Shown here: positions 21,001-32,400 of the stretch, piece after piece | Layout: each line of letters begins with the position of its first letter | Numbering within the stretch: position 1 is the stretch's first letter | Assembly (NCBI RefSeq): GCF_000485595.1 | Contig: NW_014577068.1 | Span: forward strand, 167,694-204,497 | Origin: Priapulus caudatus | Taxonomy: Eukaryota > Priapulida > Priapulimorpha > Priapulimorphida > Priapulidae | Direction: 5' to 3' | DNA: 36,804 nucleotides | Notes under the pieces: generated by a model | What the model saw: only the letters and a program-made list of their open reading frames with translations | Told to the model about the DNA's origin: nothing | Databases searched by the model: none | Program-made: the position numbers and the translations under genes

Positions 21001-24000
21001 ACAAAGACGGATGCATATGTATTTATATAAATAAGTCAAAATACATTTCAAGCTCCATAAAATAAGACAAATAAATATGAGAGGTCATTAGTGTAAATTT
21101 ATACCTCAATGGGACTAACATATCCATCCCTAAAAGTTTCATGACATGAAATCTGCCTTTTCAACCACTATAACTTAGGGATTCTTTAGAACCTCTGAAG
21201 TTCTCTTAGTATAAAATTTATTATATATAATAATATATTAATAAAAATAATATATAATAATTAATATATCTATAAATAAATATAGTTTGTGATATTATTT
21301 TTCTAATCACACCCGCACTAAAAACAATCAATCTACTGCCACTCCTGCCATAAAGCCAGACGACGGCTACGAAATGCACTCACCATAGAATGATCTTAAA
21401 AAAGAGATACTAAATGAATTTTTTTTTTAATGATCCTACTCTTTCTTTAAAATGGAACCATCTTAAAACAAGGTTGGTGTCGGACAGACAGACAGACAGA
21501 CAGACAGGGTGATTCCAGTATACCCCTCCCCCCTAACTTCGTTGGCGGGCGTATAAAAAACTGCACAAATGGTAGTGAAGTGGTAGAAGGCAGTAACCTG
21601 TCGAACAGCATCGTGAGTCGTTCCATGGCCACGATGAGGTGCTCCGGATCTCTGATCTCAAGCACCGGTGACGCGGGGTCCATGTCACTGCTGTCCGTAC
21701 TGTACGAGTCCAGCACCACGCGACCCTCAGAGTACATACAGCTGAGTAGCAGCCCCAGGCCAGCTAGAACCCGCACTGGACTGTGCGCCTTCAGCCTAAA
21801 CACACAGCATGCTACAATCAGACATTAGCACCCCACCCATCAGCACGCAATCACTACCATGGCCACAAAAGTTACTAAGAGTATGTGGAATGGTAACAGA
21901 TAGGAGCAGTATGCACATGAAGTAACACATTCTGCATCTAGAAACACCCGCAGCCTAAACGTATCAGAGAGGGTGATTTGTACGTTTAATGCTATTTGCA
22001 GCAGAATGACATATACAGGAGCACGATACATACAGCAAATGTGTAAACTTGGTGTGTATACGTCTGGTAACATTACCAAGGTAGTCACTAGTGAACACAC
22101 ACGACATATCACAAATACTTTCTGTTTGCCAATCGATGGCTAGCATCACCACCAGGTGGCAGCACGTACCCACCCACCGATCAACAACCGGCCTCACCAC
22201 CAGGTCGCACCACGTGTCCACACTCACCGATCGACGGCGAGTTTGACCACCAGGTCGCGCTCGTGTGTGCCGACGGCACCGGTCAGGGCGAGACGCTCGA
22301 GTCCGTGGAAGATGGCGAGGTAGACGGCGAGCGGGGTGCGGTCCTCGCTCGCCGACGCGACGCTCACGCACAGCTGCAGCATGCGCGAGCTGAAGTCCGT
22401 CTCACGCAGGTCCTCCTGGTAGTTCTCGAGGATGTAGAAGACGGCCGCCCACATGACGAGCACGTACTTCTCGCCATAGACCGCACCCCTGCAACGCACA
22501 TGCGAAAACCGAGTTTATACTTAAGATGCTAAGGTACAGGTACAGGTACAGATAAGGTACAGGTAAGGTAAGGTGCAGGTGAGGTACAGGTAAGGTAAGG
22601 TACAGGTAATGTACAGGTAAGGTAAGGTAAGGTAAGGTGCAGGTGAGGTACAGGTAAGGTAAGGTGCAGGTGAGGTACAGGTGAGGTACAGGTGAGGTAC
22701 AGGTAAGGTACAGGTAAGGTAAGGTAAGGTAAGGTAAGGTGCAGGTGAGATACAGGTAAGGTAAGGTAAGGTACAGGTAAGGTAAGGTAAGGCAAGGTGC
22801 AGGTGAGGTAAGGCACAGGTACAGGTACAGGTAAGTACGTACGTTGTGAGGCAGGTGAGTTGCTTCTGCAGACTCTCGGTCACCGCCGGCATCACGGTCG
22901 CTGAGAAGTCGGCCTGGTTCGACTCGAGTATGTAGAGCACGCCGTGGTAGGCTGCGACGCGCGTCGGCATGTGAGTGCTGCGCATAGACTGCTCCAGCAG
23001 CTTACTAACGCGCTCCTGCAGCGCCGAGTCCTGTACGTGAGACACACACAAACACGTTAGCTAGTCTTAGTTACTTGGCAGGTGTGTTTTTCGAATTACA
23101 GAACACATATATAGACAATGGTATAGAAAGACCATGTTGAGAGCTTATCACCTTCTGACGTGCAAATGTGACATTCACAGCACATTCCTTGTTGGAAGTA
23201 TATACATGGATATATATTAACTTCCTGTTAAACGGCCACTCGCGTGGCAGGAGTGGCAACAATTCTCCAGGCAGTTTTTACATCAAGATTATTTTCTACT
23301 CATAATGGTCCAAAATGGTAGTAAAATGTGAGTGAATCGTAATGGCACAATCACAGGCTAAAAAATCGTACAAATTCCACCGAAATCGAAAGGATTTGCA
23401 GCTCTGTAGTAATAGTTAGAAAACAAATAGCTGAGGAGGCAGCAGTATAGCATATAGCAGTAGACGAGAATACAGCGACGTACCAGTCCAATGACGCTGA
23501 TTGCCTTGCAGATTCCGACTAGTAGGTACTGCACTAGGATCTCATCCTCACCCGGGTGCGTCTTATGCAAGTCGAGAAACACCTCCAACATCCACTCAAA
23601 CTGTGACTGCTCCGTGAAGATGTCGGAGAGTACCACCACCTGCCAATACACCGCACAACGTCGACTCAACACAACTGCAGGGATCGATATACTAACAATC
23701 TTTGATGCACAGCATTAAAGTTAATAACAAGAGCCGCAGAGCGTCTGGGCTCATCTGAGGTCTGTTGCTACGATTNNNNNNNNNNCAGAGTATATGCAGA
23801 GAGTATATGCAGGACTATATGCAGAGTATATGCAGAGAGTTATGCGGGAGATATATGGAGAGTATATGAGGAGAGTATATGTGGAGAGTATATGCAGAGA
23901 ATATGCGGAGTTATGCAGGAGATATATGGAGCGTATATGCAGAGTATATGCAGAGAGTTATGCGGGAGATATATTGAGAGTATATGAGGAGAGTATATGT

Positions 24001-26375
24001 GGAGAGTATATGCAGAGAATATGCGGAGTTATGCAGGAGATATATGGAGCGTATATGCAGAGTATATGCAGAGAGTTATGCGGGAGATATATGGAGAGTA
24101 TATGAGGAGAGTATATGTGGAGAGTATATGCAGAGAATATGCGGAGTTATGCAGGAGATATATGGAGCGTATATGCAGAGTATATGCGGAGAGTATATGT
24201 GGGAGATATATGCAGAGTATATGCGGAGAGTATATGTGGGAGATATACGGAGAGATGCTGACCTGACTGCGAAAGTCCAACGCTGCCACGCAGAAGAATC
24301 GTCTGTCCACCATGTCCATTAATCCCATCCTGCTCTGCACATGTGGGAAGCTGCGAGCACAGAGGTCAGGAAGCAAACGATAGCGATCCACGCTGATGGC
24401 CGAAGCCATGGCGATCGCGGTTACTCTATTCGGAACTACATGTTCACTCAAGAAATTAACTCCTAACAGCTCGTGAACAAGCCTGAAGTTTAATTACTCA
24501 TTCTCATTAGGCGCGTTCACACACAAGAAAAACCGCGCTGCTCAGCCCGCTAATAGCGGAGATAATAGTGAGCTAATTGTGTCGTTGTTCACACAGGCGA
24601 ATATCTCGCTAATCGCCGCGGTGCAAATATCACGCAGCGGTGCATATAAGCGCGCTGATTCCAAATTAGTGCAGTCGGAAGTGTTCTTTCCAGCGCGCTA
24701 TTTTGAGCGCGATTTAGTGAGCTAATTGCGTTCACACTTGTAAAAAGCTCAGTTTTTCGAGCGGGCTGCAAAAACCGGGTTTTGCAGCCCGCTAATTCGC
24801 GCCAGTGTGAACGCACCTATTATGTAAGTATTATGAAAAGTTTTTAATTGAAAACTACCTTAGATCAATCTCCGTCTACATTCTTGATTGTATAGCTAGA
24901 TGAATTAATTGAATTAAATGAATTGAATTGAGTATGATTATAGCAAAACTAACATGATCATTATTATGTCTTCGTGTTATATATGTTACCTTTACAAATT
25001 TATGTACCTATTATTATATGTTTATCTATATTTCATTAAACAATAAAGAATAACAGAATACTAAAACATCAGGAAGATTCCAAATACACACATACAAAAG
25101 GATACAGAGCCCTGAGCCACCGATTTGGTGAAGCACTGATGAAGAAACATGTCAAGCTCCACGTCGCCATGGCGATGGGTGTCCGCTGTGTGAAGTTAGA
25201 AAGGGAGAGCATGACCCAGTCCTTGACAAGGTCATTTTGACCCTTCTGAATCAAGTTGTTAAATACCTGTAAGAAAAGATGCAAGTTTTAGGTTTACGAT
25301 ACATTAGGTTTTTTATGCGTTTCACTAACTAATTGCATGCATGGCTTGTTATCAATTAAAAATCACTTATATTATTATTATTATTATTATTACACTTAAA
25401 AACAGTCAGCTAGTATACTGATCTGTGTTGTGACATCAACAACAAATGCACACAACCGTCACACACGATGCCAGACAACCACTCACACACATGCCTGCAT
25501 ACGCACATAAGAATGCGATCACACACATGCCTGCATACGCACATAAGAATGCGATCACACACATGCCTGCATACGCACATAAGAATGTGAGCACACACAC
25601 ACCTTGAACAAGACTCCAACGATGAGCTGTGGATGAGGCTGCTGACTTGACAAAAACTCTCCTATCACTTTGTTCATTGCATCCTGGGTAGGGAAGAAAT
25701 CGGCCAGAAAATGTGGCAAAATCTTGCTGACTACTTCAGCCTCAAATGGATAGCCCTTTCTGATTCTGCAAGACATGTAAAAGGTGTTAATGACACATTT
25801 CTTTTGAAGTGAACGCTATTTGAGTAATAAAATTGATTTAATTCAGAGCGCAATCTTCACAACACAATGTATTAACTATACCTGGCAATGAACAAAGACG
25901 GATGCATATGTATTTATATAAATCAGTCAAAATACATTTCAAGCTCCATAAAATAAGACAAATAAATATGAGAGGTCATTAGTATAAATTTATACCTCAA
26001 TGGGACTAACATATCCATCCCTAAAAGTTTCATCACATGAAATCTGCCTTTTCAACCACTATAACTTAGGGATTCTTTAGAACCCCTGAAGTTCTCCTAG
26101 TATAAAATTTATTATATATAATAATATATTAATAAAAATAATATATAACAATTAATATATCTATAAATAAATATAGTTTATGTGATATTATTTTTTTAAT
26201 CACACCCTCACTAAAAACAACCAATCTACTGCCACTCCTGCCATAGAGCCAGACGACAGCTACGAAATGCACTCACCATGAAATGATCTTAAAAAAAGAG
26301 ATACTAAATAATTTTTTTTTTAATTAACCTACTCTTTCTTTCAAATGAAACCATCTTAAAACAAGGTTGGTGTCG

Positions 26376-26415
<40 letters not shown>

Positions 26416-29400
26416 GATTCCAGTATACCCCCCCCCCCTAACTTCGTTGGCGGCGTATAAAAAACTGCACGAATGGTAGTGAAGTGGTAGAAGGCAGTAA
26501 CCTGTCAAACAGCATCGTGAGTCGTTCCATGGCCACGATGAGGTGCTCCGGATCTCTGATCTCAAGCACCGGTGACGCGGGGTCCATGTCACTGCTGTCC
26601 GTACTGTAGGAGTCCAGCACCACGCGACCCTCAGAGTACATACAGCTGAGTAGCAGCCCCAGGCCAGCTAGAACCCGCACTGGACTGTGCGCCTTCAGCC
26701 TAAACATGCAGCATGCTACAATCAGACATCAGCACCCCATAGCATCACCATAGCACCCCGCCTACAGCACGCAATCACTACCATGGCCACAAAGGTTACT
26801 AAGAGTATGTGGAATGGTAACAGATAGGAGCATTATGCACATGAAGTAACACATTCTGCATCTAGAAACACCCGCAGCCTAAATGTATCAGAGAGGGTGA
26901 TTTGTACATTTAATGCTATTTGCAGCAGAATGACATATACAAGAGCACGATACATACAGCAAATGTGTAAACTTGGTGTGTATACGTCTGGTAACATTAC
27001 CAAGGTAGTCACTAGTGAACACACACAACATATCACAAATACTTTCTGTTTGCCAATCGATGGCTAGCATCACCACCAGGTCGCAGCACGTACCCACCCA
27101 CCGATCAACAACCGGCTTCACCACCAGGTCGCACCACGTGTCCACACTCACCGATCGACGGCGAGTTTGACCACCAGGTCGCGCTCGTGTGTGCCGACAG
27201 CGCCGGTCAGGGCGAGACGCTCGAGTCCGTGGAAGATGGCGAGGTAGACGGCGAGCGGGGTGCGGTCCTCGCTCGCCGACGCGACGCTCACGCACAGCTG
27301 CAGCATGCGCGAGCTGAAGTCCATCTCACGCAGGTCCTCCTGGTAGTTCTCGAGGATGTAGAAGACGGCCGCCCACATGACGAGCACGTACTTCTCGCCA
27401 TAGACCGCACCCCTGCAACGCACGTGCGAAAACCGAGTTTATACTTAAGATGCTAAGGTACAGATACAAGTAAGGTACAGGTAAGGTACAGGTAAGTTAC
27501 AGGTAAGGTACAGGTAAGGTACAAGTAAGGTAAGGTGCAGGTAAGGTACAGGTAAGGTACAAGTAAGGTAAGGTGCAGGTAAGGTACAGGTAAGGTAAGG
27601 TACAGGTAAGGTGCAGGTAAGGTAAGGTAAGGTAAGGTGCAGGTGAGGTACAGGTCAGGTAAGGTGCAGGTGAGGTACAGGTAAGGTAAGGTACAGGTAA
27701 GGTACAGGTAAGGTAAGGTAAGGTAAGGTGCAGGTGAGGTACAGGTAAGGTAAGGTGCAGGTAAGGTGCAGGTAAGGTAAGATGCAGGTGAGGTAAGGTG
27801 CAGGTAAGGTACAGGTGAGATAAGGTGCAGGTAAGGTGCAGGTGAGGTAAGGCACAGGTACAGGTACAGGTAAGTACCTACGTTGTGAGGCAGGTGAGTT
27901 GCTTTTGCAGGCTCTCGGTCACCGCCGGCATCACGGTCGCTGAGAAGTCGGCCTGGTTCGACTCGAGTATGTAGAGCACGCCGTGGTAGGCTGCGACGCG
28001 GGTCGGCATGTGAGTGCTGCGCATAGACTGCTCCAGCAGCTTACTAACGCGCTCCTGCAGCGCTGAGTCCTGTACATGAAACACACACAAACACGTTAGC
28101 TAGTCGTAGTTACTTGGCAGGTGTGTTTTTCGATTTTCAGAACACATATATAGACAATGTATAGAAAGACCATGTTGAGAGCTTATCACCTGCTGACGTG
28201 CAAATGTGACATTCACAGCACATTCCTTGTTGGAAGTATATATTATATTAACTTCCTGTTAAACGGCCACTCGCGTGGCAGCAGTGGCAACAATTCTCCA
28301 GGCAGTTTTTACATCAAGATTATTTTCTACTCATAATGGTCCAAAATGGTAGTAAAATGTGAGTGAATCGTAATGGCACAATCACAGGCTAAAAAATCGT
28401 ACAAATTCCACCGAAATCGAAAGGATTTGCAGCTCTGTAGTAATAGTATAGTTATAGTTAGAAAACAAATAGCTGAAGAGGCAGCAGTATAGCATATAGC
28501 AGTAGACGAGAATACAGCGACGTACCAGTCCAATGACGCTGATTGCCTTGCAGATTCCGACTAGTAGGTACTGCACTAGGATCTCGTCCTCACCCGGGTG
28601 CGTCTTATGCAAGTCGAGAAACACCTCCAACATCCACTCAAACTGTGACTGCTCCGTGAAGATGTCGGAGAGTACCACCACCTGCCAATACACCGCACAA
28701 CGTCGACTCAACACAACTGCAGGGATCGATATACTAACAATCTTTGATGCACAGCATTAAAGTTAATAAAAATCTTAAATTATTATTTAATTTAAGATTA
28801 AAACTAATTTAAATTATTTATTAAATAATAGCAAGAATTAATGCTAGTAACTACTAGTAACTACTATAAATGCAAGAATTAATTAAAGGCAAGAATTTGC
28901 GGGCACCATGTCATATTGGAGAGGCAGCAAGGGCAAATATTTCTTTCAGGAAAGTCTCACCAAAGCAACTTGCATTTAATTAAAAAATTGTTATGCAGGA
29001 CAGAGGAGGATTGATAAACAGCATAGAACTCATATGAGAGGCAAAGAGGCAAACTAGGTAGGGCAACCCCAGCAGCCTACTAGCCTGCTTATTGGCCAAC
29101 TTTAGAGGTGCCACGGCGCGGGGCGGCGACAACACAATGCGCCGACGCCGACGTTACACGAGCGCGCCACGTGAGTAACCGCTTTCACGCTCTTCGACCC
29201 GGCGAGAGGAGCGGCATTGTCGCGATTGAATGTTTTTTTTACTTATAATGGTCCAAAATCGTAGCAAAACGTGAGTGAATCGTAATGGCAGAATTACAGG
29301 CTAAAATCGCACAAATTCCGCTGATATCAGAAGGGTTGGCAGCTCTGTAGTAATAGCAAATGGCATATAGTAATAGTAATAGTCGTACGGAGCATGCAGC

Positions 29401-32400
29401 CTCCGTGAGCAGTGCGACGTGAGCGAGAGCTCCTGTCTTCATCCACATCGAGTACAGATTCTCCAGCAGGAACTGCAGGCAGGAGTGAATGTCGACGTCG
29501 ACGTCGGCGGCGGCTAGGTGGCGCCGCTCGTGCTGGCTGTCCTGCTCCAGCATGCCCGCGCGCGACCAGATCGACTCCACGGAAACCTGCGTGAACGAAC
29601 GAGCGATGCAGCGTGAACGAACGAATGGCGCAGCACGGCGCATTTACCGACTGCTGCTTGCAACCTAGGCCACAATTAAAAAAATCTTTGTTTGCCCTCA
29701 CCTGACCCAGACTGAAAAGTTTGGGTAGGTATGTAGGCGTCTTTTTTTTTAGGGGGTCTTTTTACAAATTCAGCATGGTATCTACATGCTCGGGTGTGCT
29801 TGTGTGGAGATACCTTTTATGTTGAATGTTTGTTTTGCTTGGTACATACATATATAATGTATTGCCTACAGATTTGTATAATGTACAGTGATACAATTTG
29901 TAAAAAAAAAGGAATGGGAAAGATCAATACAACATTTTTGAGTCGGCCGCCTTTTTGGCGCGTCGGTCGGGTGAGGGCAAACAAACAATACTTTTATTAT
30001 GGCCTTAGATACCAGACCGGCATCTTTCCATGAACTGTTTCTGTTTGTTTTCGCCCCGGATAGTTGTTGGATACAGGGGGTACAGCTGAATTTTTGTGCA
30101 TGCTTCCTGCATGATTGGACAACGCAGTGCATCGCATTCTGTCAATGCTGCGTATGACCTATATTGTGACTGCAATGCACTGCAACTGTTTTTAATGTTG
30201 CAACTGTTTTTAAGGGGAGACCCAAAAGATTTCAAGCACAGCTAATCAGCCAACATTAAGGCATCAAGATATCGAGGTCTACGAAAATCTGCGTCCTTTT
30301 ACAAACCGCTTCTGTTTGTTTTTCCCCGGACAGTTAGTTTACCACAGGCTACAGCTGAATTTACGACACACACAGGTTATATAAGGTGTATGAGTGCATG
30401 CAGGTGCAACATCCAAATTAATAAGTGGGCCACTCAGGACCACTAATCAACTGATTGCAAAACATCGGGTTGTTATAGTAAGAGGACTGGAGGAAGACAA
30501 GAATCCCACACGTTCACGTACTTAAATGGGAGAATTAATCTCGTACCTATAATGTAACATACAACATGCAACATACTTGGCCTAGAGTGTATTTGGAGGA
30601 ATCGTCTTCTCTCTCAATGTTGTAAGCATGTATCTTCTCATACATCTCCCCCGGCGGGCGCTCGCAGCGGCTGCTACCGGCCAGGCTCTCTATCTCCATC
30701 TGTATGATCCCGCGTACCTTCGTCAGCCTCTTCCCTGTCCTGTAGATACACAGCACAGATTAGGTGCTATGCAGCACAGAACGGTGGAAGATATCAGACA
30801 ACCAGTCAGAGTACACTGGTTTAGCTAACTCATGCTATAGTTATACTATATATTACTCATCCATACTTTATTATTGTCATCATTAATATTATTGTTATTA
30901 TTATTATTATTATGCTCTATTAATTTGCTATTAAAGCGTAGGATGCCATAATCATAAAAAGTTGATAAGACATTTGCTATGTAACCAAATATACATGTAT
31001 ATAATGTGCATCATAACACAAAGACAAAGACAATAAAAAGAGAAACCATTGTTGACTATCACCCCCTATGCCTAACAACACAAGGCAGGCGACAAGTGAA
31101 GCCTGATTCTGATAAGAAAACACTCAAGCATAACAGTAAGAACGATAACAGTCGAGCTTGTGGGATTTCGCACTAGCGATTCACGTACGGAGGCTGATAG
31201 AAGCAGGAAGCCCTCACCTCGTCTGCAGAAACGCGGGCGGCTTGTCACGCTGCGCGTGCAGAAACTGACCGCCGATCGGGTTTCCCGGCCGCGGCCGCAG
31301 CAGCGCCTGCATGAGCAGCGCAGTGAGGCCCTGCACTACGAGGCAGCTGACGTGCACGCGCTCCATCTCCTCGTGCTGTCCGCCGACGCCGCCGATAGTG
31401 ACGACCTCTTCCTGCGAGGCGCCGAGGACGGCGAGTAGTGTCACCCATAGCTCCTCGAACTGCTGGCGGGAGGTGAAGCCGAGCGCGTTCGCACGCAGCA
31501 CAAACTGTCGCAGCACGTCGCGCTCCTGCAGAAACTCGGTCGGCAGCGGTGGCTGCGAGGGGTCGGAGGTCACGGGCACCCAGCCCATCGTGCGCGCGAG
31601 CGGCGGGAGGCGGGCGTGGCTCGTGAGCAACGACAGTCGCGCCAGACCTGTAGAGGGGAGAAGGGGGACCCACATTATCCTCGTTACCGACAGAGAGAAA
31701 TGTTGCCTTCTTTAACGTTGTTATAACAGTACAATATTTATTATAATGCTGTTGTTCTAATGCTTATTTACAACTATTGATCGTTATTAGTCATTACAAA
31801 TTAACAGTTATTTATTAACAAATTATTCCTGCTAATCATATTGCTATCGTGGTGTCTCTATTGCTAGCTGAAGTACAGTAAAGAAGCATATTCCTCAGTA
31901 TCGGACTTCTCCTGCATGTTATCCGAGTTTGCCGTTATTTTGGCATTAAATCCAACATTTTAACCATATGGTACATAAAGACCTTGACACACAAATAAAT
32001 CAAAGCTCAGAGCAAAAACTCTTCAAAAAAGTTCATTAGGCTAAAGAAAAATTTATTAGAAAAACAAGACTCATGTCCAGCAGCTTTCCTTTAAGTGAAA
32101 GTGTCACAGCAGTTGAAAGTGGTAGTCTTTTAGGCATGGCTTCAATTGCATGTCTATAATGTGTCATCTGCAGGTGAAACTAATCACAGGTATACCTGCT
32201 ATATACAGGAGAGGTGAGCGGAATACCTGTGATGATGGTGATCATCGGCTGGACTAGGTATTCAGGTAGCGGAGGCGTGGAAGTCTGCTTGCTCTGGCAG
32301 TACTGCGCTTCTATCCACTGCATCAGCTCAGTGATCTGTTGGCAGGCTATCACAGTGGAGGTGTCACATGCCTCCGTCACCTGAACAATAACAACACAGT

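Noticed and set aside
22263-22532. Plus-strand 89-codon frame opposite htt exon k, repeated at 27187-27456
   Set aside because: It is the shadow of a conserved exon; both copies stay open because the exon itself is conserved.
22521-23051. Thr/Leu/Pro/Tyr-repeat extension of htt exon j through the intron array
   Set aside because: The minus-strand array reads open in one frame, but exon j has a good donor joining exon k in frame with conserved sequence, so this is intron.
24589-24816. 75-codon minus frame inside the copy-B MITE
   Set aside because: No transposase motifs, absent from copy A, and bounded by the element's inverted repeats; chance frame.
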